NCBI GenBank assembly: GCA_964428355.1
Contig: CAYRYU010000062.1
Span: forward strand, 1-41,256
DNA length: 41,256 nucleotides
Origin: CAYRYU01 sp964428355
GTDB lineage: Bacteria > Muiribacteriota > Ozemobacteria > Ozemobacterales > Ozemobacteraceae
Reading direction: 5' to 3'
Below are positions 6,743-15,433 of this stretch, piece by piece. How positions within the stretch are numbered: position 1 is the stretch's first letter; every line of letters starts with the position of its first letter. The position numbers were made by a program, and so were the translations under genes. Under the pieces are notes generated by a model. The model saw nothing but the letters and a program-made list of their open reading frames with translations, was not told the DNA's origin and ran no database searches.

Positions 6743-9052
6743 TCATTTTGCCCACGTGGCCAGGATCGGGCCACCTGCCTCCGTGGCTGACCCCACGGTC
6801 AACCTTATCTTGACCGGATTCCCTACCGGGATTGTCGCATCGAAATCGGCAATGGGGAGAAGGAAAACCCTGCCATCGTCCCCGATGAATCTCCACCGGT
6901 TCTTTCCGAGATCGATCTTCTGGTACTTCCCCGAAACCTCGATCCCGCCTTCGACCTGACGCCCCATCGTGATGGGGGCACTGGAAACCGGGCCACGAGA
7001 GGAAAAGAAGACCATTGTCGAAAGTAGGGTCGCCGCGGCTGCGGCCAAACCGAACCCTACCGCTTTCTGGAAAATCTCCCGGGCCGACCCTTCATCCTCA
7101 AGGGGTTTCCCCGCATGCAGAACCCTGGCGGCATATGCGGGAGGGGGGGCTCGCAGCCGTTTGTTCTCCTTCTCCCAACGGGCGACAAGAGCGGCTTCCC
7201 TCTGGCCGGTTTCGGCGGGGGGAAGAACCCCAGCCTCGATCAGGACCTGTTCGCACCTGGCCCTGGCTTCTTTCGCTTCAGAGGAGGGTTTCTCCGGCAG
7301 GAGCCTCTCGAGTCTGAACAACTCCCAGAGGTTCCCCGGATCGGGGTTCGCCTCGAAAAGGATCAGGATCTCGTGGAAGGCCGCCTCCGAAAACGAGGTG
7401 GTGATGAAACCGGCGAGGGAAGCTCTCACGAGGGCGAAGTCGAAATGGATCAGGCAGGTGAGGGCGAGATGCCGTTCGCCTGGATCCCCGCGTTTCAGCA
7501 TTGCGAAAACCGCTCCGGTCGCCTGTGCCGGGTCCTTTCCCTGGAGAAGGTTCAGCGCGGCCGCCCGAACCCGGGTCCGTGGATCCTTCAGGAACCTGCC
7601 GAGATGGGGCATCAGGGAATCGAAAGAGAAGCTCCCGAGATACTCGAGAGCCGGTTCCACGAGCTCGGGAGCCGGACTGCGGAGCAGGGGCCAGGCATCC
7701 TTCTCGAATCCCGGGATCCGGAGCCGATTGGCTGCGCGGAATCCGGCCGCAAGGAGGTTTGGAGGGCATTCTGTCGCCCCGAATATCCCCTTCAGGACCG
7801 GGACGATTTCCGCCTTCCGCTCCTCGGGCCAGAGGGCAAGCCTGGGAATCACGTCCCCATCCTTCGCCTTCTCCTCCGCCCTGGGAGAGACTCCCGGAGA
7901 GTCGCTTTCGATGGCCTCCTGAAGTTCGGCCGCGGCAGCCCGCTCCGGATCAGAAAGGGGCCATTTCCGTAAATCGGCAACAGTCTCGCGGAGGAAGGGC
8001 CGGCCTCCCTCGCGTCGCAGAAGCTGGACGATCTCGACGCGACGTCCGGGATCCGCTTCGATCCAGGTGCTGAGACACTGCCGTACCATTCTGCGGGCAA
8101 CTTTCCGGTTCACCCACTCCCGAAGGCGGACCGCGTATTCCTGGAACCGGCCGCCCAGGATCCCCGAGATTTCGAGAGCTTTCCCGGCTTCGCGGATGGT
8201 CTGGTTGATCACCTCGCGCTTCCCGGGAGGTGACTGTTCGAGGATCTCCCACAGCCGGAACGGGGTCTCGGGGTCGGGGTTTATCTGGAAGAACAGGCAG
8301 ACCTTCTCGGCGATCTCTACGTCGGGGGTCATCGCCAGCAACTGGAGGAGCGGGTCCTTGACCTTGTCGAACGGGAGGAAGATGGAGCACCGAAGGCCGG
8401 CAATACGTTCCTCCGGGCTTTCTGCGAGAAGAAGGTACCGGATGTGGTCCGCCGCCTCCTCGGGGTCGAAGTCCACGAGCGCTTCGATCCCGAACATCCG
8501 GAGACAGAGGTCGGGGGAAACCAGCAGTGAGGGGAGATGAACGCGCAATAGGGCCGGAAATCGGCGGAAAAGAACCTCCGCAGCCGCAAGACGAACCCCG
8601 GCCGACCTGGCCTGAAGTCGCTCCTCGAGCCAGCCCGTATCCGCTTCGGAAATCGCAGGTCCACAAGTCCTGATCAGTTGTGAAAGAATGGTCGGATTTC
8701 CCTCACTTTTCATCCATTCCTTCATTTTTTCCTGCGTGGGAGATGGAATCCGGGAACTCCTCAGCCCTTCAAGGAACTCGAGTTTCCGTTCCACCGGCTC
8801 CTCCGCGGGAATGGCTGTCGGAACCGAAGCGGGAGGAGGTTCCCTCAAACCCGATCCCGTTGTTTCGTCACGTTTCCTCAGCACGAACCCGATCAGCAAA
8901 CGGCATTCTTCGTCCGCTTCCCGGGGAAGCTGCTTTCGGAAGGCTCCCAGACTCTGGTCCCCGACCCTGTGTTCCATTGCCCACTGGATGGCACCGAGGC
9001 GCAGGGAAAGGTCTGAAGACCTGATGTTTTCGATTATCTCAGCGTCGGTCAT
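6743..9052 (-). CDS. HEAT-repeat protein with C-terminal membrane segment
   Basis: A 769-residue protein made mostly of HEAT-like helical pairs (for example residues near VRLAAAEVLFRRFPALL and TRVRAAALNLLQGKDP). These form a solenoid for protein binding. A Pro/Glu-rich gap near 80-90 and another near 375-395 divide it into blocks. One hydrophobic segment, ~665-685 (VGFGLAAAAATLLSTMVFF), is followed by a ~85-residue beta-rich tail that reads like a small OB/SH3-type domain outside the membrane. This topology is inferred. It is encoded just downstream of the prepilin genes and upstream of the STAS gene, so it may be a scaffold in the same regulatory or pilus function. There is no good ribosome site before the ATG, but a -10-like box lies 9 bases upstream, suggesting a leaderless transcript. 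No enzyme motif seen. Confidence 0.75.
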   Translation of the reverse strand: MTDAEIIENIRSSDLSLRLGAIQWAMEHRVGDQSLGAFRKQLPREADEECRLLIGFVLRKRDETTGSGLREPPPASVPTAIPAEEPVERKLEFLEGLRSSRIPSPTQEKMKEWMKSEGNPTILSQLIRTCGPAISEADTGWLEERLQARSAGVRLAAAEVLFRRFPALLRVHLPSLLVSPDLCLRMFGIEALVDFDPEEAADHIRYLLLAESPEERIAGLRCSIFLPFDKVKDPLLQLLAMTPDVEIAEKVCLFFQINPDPETPFRLWEILEQSPPGKREVINQTIREAGKALEISGILGGRFQEYAVRLREWVNRKVARRMVRQCLSTWIEADPGRRVEIVQLLRREGGRPFLRETVADLRKWPLSDPERAAAAELQEAIESDSPGVSPRAEEKAKDGDVIPRLALWPEERKAEIVPVLKGIFGATECPPNLLAAGFRAANRLRIPGFEKDAWPLLRSPAPELVEPALEYLGSFSFDSLMPHLGRFLKDPRTRVRAAALNLLQGKDPAQATGAVFAMLKRGDPGERHLALTCLIHFDFALVRASLAGFITTSFSEAAFHEILILFEANPDPGNLWELFRLERLLPEKPSSEAKEARARCEQVLIEAGVLPPAETGQREAALVARWEKENKRLRAPPPAYAARVLHAGKPLEDEGSAREIFQKAVGFGLAAAAATLLSTMVFFSSRGPVSSAPITMGRQVEGGIEVSGKYQKIDLGKNRWRFIGDDGRVFLLPIADFDATIPVGNPVKIRLTVGSATEAGGPILATWAK

Positions 9053-9061
9053 TCTCGGGAA

Positions 9062-9070
9062 ATTCTACCA
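9062..9070 (-). promoter_or_regulatory. Extended -10 box very close to the HEAT gene start
   Basis: On the minus strand TGGTAGAAT ends 9 bases before the ATG at 9052. A start of transcription 6-7 bases downstream would leave almost no leader, and no Shine-Dalgarno sequence is visible. A weak -35 (CTGAAC) sits 17 bases upstream. Suggestive, not proven. Confidence 0.4.
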
Positions 9071-9086
9071 CAGCAGGCGGTGGAGT

Positions 9087-9734
9087 TCAGTCTTCCGTCT
9101 TCTTCCCACCGGAACCATCCTTGGGAAGAGGAAGCACCCACCCCCCCTGCCCCATGTCCGTTCCCGGAATCTTGAAACAACGTGAAAGGACGAAGGGGTC
9201 CTTTCCTCCGGAGGGCGGGTTCTGCCCTGGGGGAACGGGGTTCTCGGCGCTGATCCGGACCCAAAGCCCCTCCGCCCCACCGTTCTCCCCCGCCCCGGGA
9301 CCGGAGCCCGAAGCACCCTTCCGGGCAACCTGCCAGGCCTCGAAACCCACTTTCAGATCGACGCAGAAGGCCCTGAATTCAGCTTCCCCCGTCGCGCGCT
9401 CTACCTGCCTGATGACCCCGTTTGAAACAAGGTTGTAGGAGACCCTGGAAACTTCCAGCGTTCCCCCCTTGAATCCGTCCACTGCGTTGAAAACCAGCTG
9501 CGAAGAGCGGGCGGCTCCACCGGAGGCCGGGGTCTCGACACTGTAGGCGCGCTCCAGATCCGCCTCGATCCTGTCCATGAGAAGGGAAGCGCCCTGGATG
9601 TTTCCGAGCACGACGTTCCCCTGGTTCGCCACGTCCATGCTCTCTCGGAGCAGGCCGAACCCGGCCCCGAAGACCATCCCCGCGATCATTCCCCCGATGA
9701 GGACTTCGACCAGCGTCACGCCGCGACTTTTCAA
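9087..9734 (-). CDS. PulJ/GspJ-like prepilin-type protein
   Basis: A 215-residue protein with a type IV prepilin leader: a short basic stretch, then G-VTLVEVLIGGMIAG, where the prepilin peptidase would cut after the glycine and methylate the next residue; Glu at +5 is present. The body is long for a minor pseudopilin and matches the PulJ/GspJ layout (a helix, then a beta-rich domain with a disordered Gly/Pro-rich C-terminus). The start is TTG at 9734, overlapping the TGA of the upstream prepilin gene by four bases; GGAGGG lies 9 bases before it on the minus strand. It acts at the inner membrane and the tip of a type IV pilus or type II secretion pseudopilus. Which of the two cannot be told, because no ATPase or secretin is in the window. 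Confidence 0.8.
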   Translation of the reverse strand: MKSRGVTLVEVLIGGMIAGMVFGAGFGLLRESMDVANQGNVVLGNIQGASLLMDRIEADLERAYSVETPASGGAARSSQLVFNAVDGFKGGTLEVSRVSYNLVSNGVIRQVERATGEAEFRAFCVDLKVGFEAWQVARKGASGSGPGAGENGGAEGLWVRISAENPVPPGQNPPSGGKDPFVLSRCFKIPGTDMGQGGWVLPLPKDGSGGKKTED

Positions 9735-10228
9735 AGGTTCATTCCCTCCGAAAGAAGGACCGGCACCTTGAGAGAGTTCTGGATCCCCTCGGAGGTCCAG
9801 GTGACCTCGAGGGTCAGGGTGCGGAATTTGAAGGGGACGGCTGGAACGGTGAACTCCCTGACTTCCCCCATGCGGAAAGTGAAACGTTTGAGGGTGTCGG
9901 TCTTCTGCCCGTCCCAGCCTTCGATCCAGGAAAAATCGGCCACATCCTTCATTTCAGACCAATCGGGAATCGCCTTGTCCTTGAAGTCCAGTCTCCGGAG
10001 GCTGTTCACGATGCTTTGGGCCATGTTCCGCGCCAGGACCTCCTCCCGGTTCTGCACCGTTCCCGATGCCCCCTGCGAGAACATCCGGAAAAGGGGAACG
10101 AGGATGACGCCCAGAGTCAGAATCGCGACGAGGACCTCCACGAAGGAGAAGCCTGTTTTCAAGCTTGGTTCAGGCCCAACAATCAACAGCCTCTTCTTCA
10201 CCCGCGCAGGCCGGGAAATTCGCGTCAT
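9731..10228 (-). CDS. PilV/GspI-like prepilin-type protein
   Basis: A 165-residue protein with a class-III prepilin signal. The cleavage/methylation site is TG-FSFVEVLVAILTLG, with Glu at +5 of the mature protein. The leader is unusually long (about 26 residues with KKR), longer than the usual 6-10; this holds if the ATG at 10228 is used. A G-rich ribosome site (AGGGGGG) 5-10 bases before that ATG supports it. The mature part is short and has the strand-rich end of PilV/GspI minor pilins. The neighbours are the PilX-like gene 11 bases upstream and PulJ-like gene overlapping downstream, so three minor pilins are made from one message and probably form one tip complex. Confidence 0.8.
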   Translation of the reverse strand: MTRISRPARVKKRLLIVGPEPSLKTGFSFVEVLVAILTLGVILVPLFRMFSQGASGTVQNREEVLARNMAQSIVNSLRRLDFKDKAIPDWSEMKDVADFSWIEGWDGQKTDTLKRFTFRMGEVREFTVPAVPFKFRTLTLEVTWTSEGIQNSLKVPVLLSEGMNL

Positions 10229-10239
10229 GACATTCCCCC

Positions 10240-12435
10240 CTATTCCCGGACCGGGATCGGGTTCGGAGCGAACGAGATCCCAAGCGTCTCTTCGTCAGGG
10301 ATCCTTGGGGGCAGAGCGGCGAACCGGGGATTGTACACCAGGTTTGCCGCTTTCTGCTTGTTCTCCAGATCATACCGCTCGGTGGCAAGCCCACCCCGGA
10401 TCGTCAGCCCTGTCCCGGCATCCTTGAAGGAAACCATCCCTTTGGCAGTTACGAGGCCCGCATCCACGGCGGTCGCCTGCCTGATATCGATGTCTCCCTG
10501 CCCCGTGACGACCTGGAAAGCCCAGGGATTCCCCGCGCCAGCGTTCTTCCCCGCTTCGACGGATTCCAGGTTCCCCCCGATTGTCCAGGAGCCCTTTTCC
10601 AGGAACAAACCTCCGTTGCTCAGGATCTTCGCCTCGGGAAGGGAAAGGTTGAGGGCCTTTTCGGAACCATCCGAGACGATTATCCAGCCGTTCGGGTCGA
10701 GGGACTTCCCCTTTTCGTCAGTTCTCAGGAGGCCCCGGCGGGTCAGTTCCTTTTCGAGGTCCCCGGGTTGGGAAAGCCGGATGTTCCACGCAGCCCGAAC
10801 CTTTTGAACATCCATTCCTCCAAGGAGGTCTCCGATTCTTGGAAAGCCCTCCCCTCCTTTCGCTCCGGCTGGAGAAAGGCCTTTCAGCTCATCCGGAAGC
10901 TTCCTGGCCCCCTGAACCTCATCCCGGTCGGTGTCCGAAAGAGTCTGGGAGGACCCGACGATGACGTCCTTCAGTTTGTCCCCTCCCAAGGCCGCAAGAG
11001 GATCGGCCTGTAGATTGTCGCCCGCCATGAACCCGAGCGCCTGGTTGTAGGGAGCTCCCCTGACATCGCTGGCGAAGATGTCCCGGAAATGGTCAAGTTT
11101 ATCCATTGGGGCGGGGGGATCCAGCTTGTAGTGGAATCTCAGTGCGGGGAGCGTTTCCAAGCCGACGGAGGCCCTTCGGTTCCACATGTTCTGCCAGGAA
11201 AACTCTCCCGACCCAGGGTACCTGAACAGCGCGGTCTTCGAACGGTCACTGGTCACCCGGTAGGCACTTACGCAAAGGATCTGCTTGAAAACCCTCCCGA
11301 AAACGATCGTTGGCGATTTGCATCCCTCGTTTCCCATCAAACGGAAAATGGAACTCTTCTTTCTTTCATTGTCCTTCCGGTGTTTGAAAAGGTCCCCCAG
11401 TTCCCAGACAATGTTCTTTTTCATGAGTGAATCGAACGCGACGTCGGCCATGCCCGTTTCCCAGCGTTCGAACTGGATCTTCCCGTCAAGCGGCGGGTCA
11501 CACCATCGGGGGTCGGCGTAATCCTCCTCGCGCCAGACGAAGAATGGAACCTTGAAGATCTTTCCGTCACGCCTCTCGGGACGGGAATCCCTGTACAGGT
11601 GGAAGCCCTCGTTCTCGCGTGAACCTTCCAACAAGCCCATCGCGAGGTTGAGATCCAGGTCCCCGCCGCCCAGGTAAACCAGGCCGATCCTTTTGGAAAA
11701 GAAGGTGTCCCAGCGGATTCCGGAGGAAGGGATCTCGCCCGGGAACCTCATCCCGTTGTTGAGTACAAGAGGGAAGGGACTCTGCGTGACCTTTCCATCG
11801 ATATCGTTCGAGACCAGGTTGTATCTGAGCGTATTGTCTCCTCCACCCCCGGCATCGTCGACGAAGAGAGTGAACTTCGAAAGGATGGGAACCGCCGTCA
11901 ACGCAACCTTGACCGGAAGAAGGTAGCGGAACTCGTCGCTCTGGCCGCGAAACTCCGTTTCAACCCTGAGTCTGACGCAGCCGCTCTTTTCCCCCGGGAA
12001 CTCCTTGCTCAACCCGGCGAAATCCTCCTTCTTCATCGAAACACAGGCTTTCCAGCTGAACTTTCCCTGGTTCTCCAGGACTTTTTCAAGCGACTCGAGT
12101 ATCTTTTGGATCTCGGAATCTCCTGTTCCGGGTTTCCATTCCCTGTCACCGAAGCCCTGCATGGAAGAGAAGGGCTGGATGAGGTTTTCCGCGACCTTCC
12201 TCTCGACGTCTCCGGTTCCCCGGAGGCCGAACTGGAGGCGCTGCCTGACGAGATGAGCGACCGAATCGGCGAAGGTGCCGCTAAGGAATCGCCCCTCCTG
12301 CCGGTAGGACTGGGCTCTCCGGAAGATCATGTTTCGGCCGAAGTAGATACCCACGATCAGGAGCAGGAGGGAAACCGAAAGGATGAAGACCAGGACCGAT
12401 CCCGACCGCGCCGCGAGCTGGGCTGACCGTTTCAT
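10240..12435 (-). CDS. Large PilX-like pilus assembly protein
   Basis: A 731-residue protein starting at ATG 12435, which overlaps the upstream stop by four bases (ATGA). The longer frame to 12690 lies inside the upstream gene and is rejected. The N-terminus (ARSGSVLVFILSVSLLLLIVG) has the form of PilX-type minor pilins, which often lack the glutamate at +5. Classic PilX/GspK proteins are 170-330 residues; this one is more than twice as long. The extra part is beta-rich, with a run of polypeptide near the C-terminus that reads like a parallel beta-helix (GGLFLEKGSWTIGG, DIDIRQATAVDAG). It probably sits at the pilus tip as an adhesin or as the GspK-like cap. Function is inferred from context and the N-terminal segment only. 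Confidence 0.65.
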   Translation of the reverse strand: MKRSAQLAARSGSVLVFILSVSLLLLIVGIYFGRNMIFRRAQSYRQEGRFLSGTFADSVAHLVRQRLQFGLRGTGDVERKVAENLIQPFSSMQGFGDREWKPGTGDSEIQKILESLEKVLENQGKFSWKACVSMKKEDFAGLSKEFPGEKSGCVRLRVETEFRGQSDEFRYLLPVKVALTAVPILSKFTLFVDDAGGGGDNTLRYNLVSNDIDGKVTQSPFPLVLNNGMRFPGEIPSSGIRWDTFFSKRIGLVYLGGGDLDLNLAMGLLEGSRENEGFHLYRDSRPERRDGKIFKVPFFVWREEDYADPRWCDPPLDGKIQFERWETGMADVAFDSLMKKNIVWELGDLFKHRKDNERKKSSIFRLMGNEGCKSPTIVFGRVFKQILCVSAYRVTSDRSKTALFRYPGSGEFSWQNMWNRRASVGLETLPALRFHYKLDPPAPMDKLDHFRDIFASDVRGAPYNQALGFMAGDNLQADPLAALGGDKLKDVIVGSSQTLSDTDRDEVQGARKLPDELKGLSPAGAKGGEGFPRIGDLLGGMDVQKVRAAWNIRLSQPGDLEKELTRRGLLRTDEKGKSLDPNGWIIVSDGSEKALNLSLPEAKILSNGGLFLEKGSWTIGGNLESVEAGKNAGAGNPWAFQVVTGQGDIDIRQATAVDAGLVTAKGMVSFKDAGTGLTIRGGLATERYDLENKQKAANLVYNPRFAALPPRIPDEETLGISFAPNPIPVRE

Positions 12436-12935
12436 TCGCCTTGTGGAACAGGAGGAAGGAAACTCCGGGTCCGGGTCCGCGGATCCAGGTTGCGCCCCTC
12501 CGGGCCCTGGGGAGGCGTGGAATTGGAAAGGACATTCGTAAGCTCCGAACGCCGCAGCCGGGCGAGTGTTCCTGCAACGTCGCCGAAGATATCGTCGTTC
12601 GGGGGAAGGGTCTCCTGAAGCCTCCGGAACTCCTCGAGGAGGGCTCGCGTCTCGTCCGAGGCTCCCCCATCGATCCTCATCACCCGGCAACCCTTTTCCA
12701 CCAGCTTTTTCTCGGCGGCTTCGTCGACCCCTCCCTGCGCCTGAGGTCCTCCGACGATCAGAACGTCCGACCGTGGCGGAACAGCCTGGGACCCCTCCAG
12801 GTATGAACCCTCGACACGGCTCTCCCTGGCTATGTCCAGATCGGCATACCCCCCCACGATGAAAAGGCCGGTTCCAGCACAGGCCGGCGAAAAACCGAGG
12901 AGGATCGCCACCAGCAGAAACAACGACCTCTTCAT
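12432..12935 (-). CDS. Small secreted protein in pilin operon
   Basis: A 167-residue exported protein. ATG 12935 is chosen over 12989 because GGAAGG precedes it closely and a signal peptide (MKRSLFLLVAILLGFSPACAG) follows. The mature part has a strand-turn-strand pattern SDVLIVGGPQAQGG and later CRVMRIDGG. This slightly recalls cell-wall-binding-2 repeats (VVLVGG ... RISG), but one weak unit is not enough to claim it. The C-terminal third is disordered and Pro/Arg-rich. The gene is coupled to the PilX-like gene by ATGA overlap, so it likely serves pilus assembly or attachment in the periplasm. I do not recognise the family. Confidence 0.6.
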   Translation of the reverse strand: MKRSLFLLVAILLGFSPACAGTGLFIVGGYADLDIARESRVEGSYLEGSQAVPPRSDVLIVGGPQAQGGVDEAAEKKLVEKGCRVMRIDGGASDETRALLEEFRRLQETLPPNDDIFGDVAGTLARLRRSELTNVLSNSTPPQGPEGRNLDPRTRTRSFLPPVPQGE

Positions 12936-13007
12936 CACCTTCCCCCCGGCTAGCTTTTCCCGAACATTATCTCCCAAGCTGCAGACCATGTCAAAATCAG
13001 AAAAGGC

Positions 13008-13892
13008 TCACGTCTGCGCGGTGGTGGGAAATTTGAACGGGTGACCGGCCAGAGGGAACTCGCCAAGCACGAACAGCGGGGAATCGTTGTCGGGGATGGC
13101 GCGTGCGCCTTTCAAACCCCACTCATCGGGGGGAAAGAAGCATTCGACCGTCCTGGTGTCCTCGTCGCGAACGATCCGGGGGAGAATTTTCGGGAGATCG
13201 AGGGAATCTTCGGTGATGATGTCGAAAATGCTCAGGCAGCCTTTAGATTCGATCGCGATAATCATCACCTTCTCTTTTTCGAGATACAGGAGGTTCTTGG
13301 GGAACACGTTTAGAAGGTGCCACCAGGTGATGAACGCGTGATCGCTCGCGCCGAAAAGGCCTGAAAGAGGCAGCCGCGATGTCAGCAAACCTGCAATCAG
13401 GTCGCAATCGGCAGAAGCGGAGAGGTCCAGGGACCGGGCGGCGAAAGCGGGACGCAGTTCCGGAACCTCGCGCCGGAAACGGTATTCCTGGACGGACCGG
13501 AAGCCGAACCTGGGATAGAAATCCTGGACCCGCTCGTTCGCGAAAAGGAAGAACAGGTCGGCCTGGTTACGGAACCGCTCGAGAACGAACTCCATGAGTT
13601 TCCGCGAAAGCCCCTTCCCCCGAAAATCCGGAACCGTCCCAACCGTGGCGAACTGGTATCCCCTTATCTCACGACCGCCCATGAGCAGTGCCATCTCCGT
13701 GATCGAGACGTTGGAAACCATCCGTTTCCCATCCATCAGACAAAACGGACGGTACCGGTCGTCCCAGAAACCGCGGCGGTGCCATTCCTCGAAATCCAGT
13801 CCTGGAAAGACCTCCTTCACGAAAGCGAAAAAGGCACTCCTCATAACCGGATCGTCCCGAAACGAGTGAAGGATCGAGCCCGTCATGTTCAC
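13008..13892 (-). CDS. GNAT-family N-acetyltransferase
   Basis: A 294-residue cytoplasmic protein with an N-terminal GNAT domain. The acetyl-CoA loop is VPDFRGKGLSRKLM (87-100) and the next conserved block FYPRFGF (125-131). The ~150 residues that follow are typical of longer, Eis-like or unclassified GNATs with a second half-domain. The substrate is unknown. Two starts are possible: GTG at 13892, which overlaps the SpoIIE stop codon by four bases (GTGA), or ATG at 13886. An eight-G run at 13897-13904 serves either; I give the overlap start. Its place after the phosphatase gene suggests cotranscription, though it may have no link with pili. Confidence 0.85.
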   Translation of the reverse strand: MNMTGSILHSFRDDPVMRSAFFAFVKEVFPGLDFEEWHRRGFWDDRYRPFCLMDGKRMVSNVSITEMALLMGGREIRGYQFATVGTVPDFRGKGLSRKLMEFVLERFRNQADLFFLFANERVQDFYPRFGFRSVQEYRFRREVPELRPAFAARSLDLSASADCDLIAGLLTSRLPLSGLFGASDHAFITWWHLLNVFPKNLLYLEKEKVMIIAIESKGCLSIFDIITEDSLDLPKILPRIVRDEDTRTVECFFPPDEWGLKGARAIPDNDSPLFVLGEFPLAGHPFKFPTTAQT

Positions 13893-15433
13893 TTTTCCCC
13901 CCCCTTGACCTCGAGTATGCAGGCGGTCACGTCATCTGACGGATCGGGCCGGAGAAGGGAGATCGTTTTCTCCAGTTCCCCTATGAAAGCTTGCGCCCCC
14001 AGGGTTTTGCGTTTCAGAAAGAACTCCCGGAGGAACGTTATCCCTTCCGCTTCTTCCCGGCCCTCTTCGAGGAGCTCGACCAGTCCGTCCGTGAAGAAAA
14101 GGATCCGGTCGCCCGGTCCAAGGTCGATCTCCCTGCCGGAATAATCGCTCTCCCTGAACAGCCCAAGAAGAGTCCCGGTCGATTCCAGCTCCTCGAGCGA
14201 GTTCGAAGAGGAACGGTAGAAAAGGGGGAAATCGTGGCCCGCGTTGGCGAAATGGAACTTCCTCTCGACCGGAGAGTAGAAACCAAGGAAGGCGCTGGAA
14301 TTGAACCGGGACTCGGCACCGAGGTACTCCTTCAGCGAGATGTTGACCTCGCGCAAGACAACCGACGGCTCGGAAAAGTAGTCGACCTTCTCCTTGAAAA
14401 GGCAGTTCACGACCGCCATGACAAGAGCCGCCGGGATCCCCTTTCCGCAGACATCGCCGATGAGAAACCAGTGAAGACGATCTTCACAATGGGGGCAGTC
14501 GAGGGTCCGGCATTTCGACCTTCCGGTCCGGCATCCGTCCAGGAACCGGAAGAAATCCCCTCCGATGACGCGGGCGGATTTCCGGTACATCCCCACTTCG
14601 AGGCCCGGCCAGTCGGGGGCGGTCCGAGGGAAAACGCCGTCCTGGACGATCTTGGCAAGGGTCAGTTCGCGCTGGACCTGGGAATTCTGGGCTTCCAGCA
14701 AACGTGCCTTGCCCGCTATCTCGTCGTTGAGAAAATGGTTGCGAAGCGTGATTCCGAGCTGGTCGGAGATCACCTGGAGCTGGAGGAGGTCCTCATCCGT
14801 GATCGTCTCCCCGCTCGCGTGGCGGTCCACCGCAAGAAGCCCCAGGGACTCGCCTCCATGGGTGATGGGTGCCAGACCGAGAACGGAGGGACCGAGAAGG
14901 CCGGGAAAGGGATCGCCCCCCTCGCGGGCCGCAGGAGGACACTGGATCGAAGTCGCTTCCCCGCTTTCCATGGCCTTCCAGGCGAGGGACGTCCCTCCCG
15001 CGCGTTTCATGACGAGTTGCGCGCGGGTCTTTTCGTCGAGATTGACCGCGTGGACCGCTCTCAACACATCAGCGTCCGCATCCTTGAGGAACAGGATCGC
15101 GCGGTCGAAGCCCACGATCCGGATCACGGCATCGAGGATATGACCGAAGGGGCTGGTGGAATCGATCAACCGGATGTCGTCCAGGGTCTGGGAAAGGTGG
15201 TGGAATTCCCGCAGAAAATCGAGTTCGCGCCGGTACTGGAAATATTTCCGGATGGTGATCAGAAGGGCGGCCACGAGGAAGAATGCCGCGGCCTTCCAGG
15301 AAAGGGAGTCAGGAGAGCCGGTCAGGACGGCGCCCAGACTGAGCCCCCAGAAGAGCACGAACACGACCCAACGGGCCTGGCGGGCGGACTTCCAAACCTG
15401 CCTTGTCCGCTGGAATGCCGACCCGGACTTCAT
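13889..15433 (-). CDS. Membrane GAF-SpoIIE (PP2C-type) phosphatase
   Basis: A 514-residue signalling phosphatase. Two hydrophobic segments (~22-38 and 45-60) make a hairpin in the membrane, followed by a coiled stretch, a GAF domain (~85-232) that may bind a small ligand, and a SpoIIE/PP2C domain (~255-510). Metal-binding motifs are present: GGDFF (291-295), GDVCGKG (326-332), FTDG (447-450) and DDVT (500-503). Proteins of this kind (RsbU, SpoIIE) dephosphorylate STAS antagonists to free sigma factors. Between GGDFF and GDVCGKG is an insert with Cys301, Cys308, Cys313 and Cys316, spaced like a zinc knuckle, unusual here. ATG at 15433 overlaps the preceding stop (ATGA). A likely partner, by inference only, is the STAS protein at 6368-6721. 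Confidence 0.92.
   Translation of the reverse strand: MKSGSAFQRTRQVWKSARQARWVVFVLFWGLSLGAVLTGSPDSLSWKAAAFFLVAALLITIRKYFQYRRELDFLREFHHLSQTLDDIRLIDSTSPFGHILDAVIRIVGFDRAILFLKDADADVLRAVHAVNLDEKTRAQLVMKRAGGTSLAWKAMESGEATSIQCPPAAREGGDPFPGLLGPSVLGLAPITHGGESLGLLAVDRHASGETITDEDLLQLQVISDQLGITLRNHFLNDEIAGKARLLEAQNSQVQRELTLAKIVQDGVFPRTAPDWPGLEVGMYRKSARVIGGDFFRFLDGCRTGRSKCRTLDCPHCEDRLHWFLIGDVCGKGIPAALVMAVVNCLFKEKVDYFSEPSVVLREVNISLKEYLGAESRFNSSAFLGFYSPVERKFHFANAGHDFPLFYRSSSNSLEELESTGTLLGLFRESDYSGREIDLGPGDRILFFTDGLVELLEEGREEAEGITFLREFFLKRKTLGAQAFIGELEKTISLLRPDPSDDVTACILEVKGGEK

Noticed and set aside
12432..12935. Cell-wall-binding repeat 2 (CWB2) protein
   Set aside because: Only one weak match to the VVGG...RISG pattern; a CWB2 protein normally has three clear repeats.
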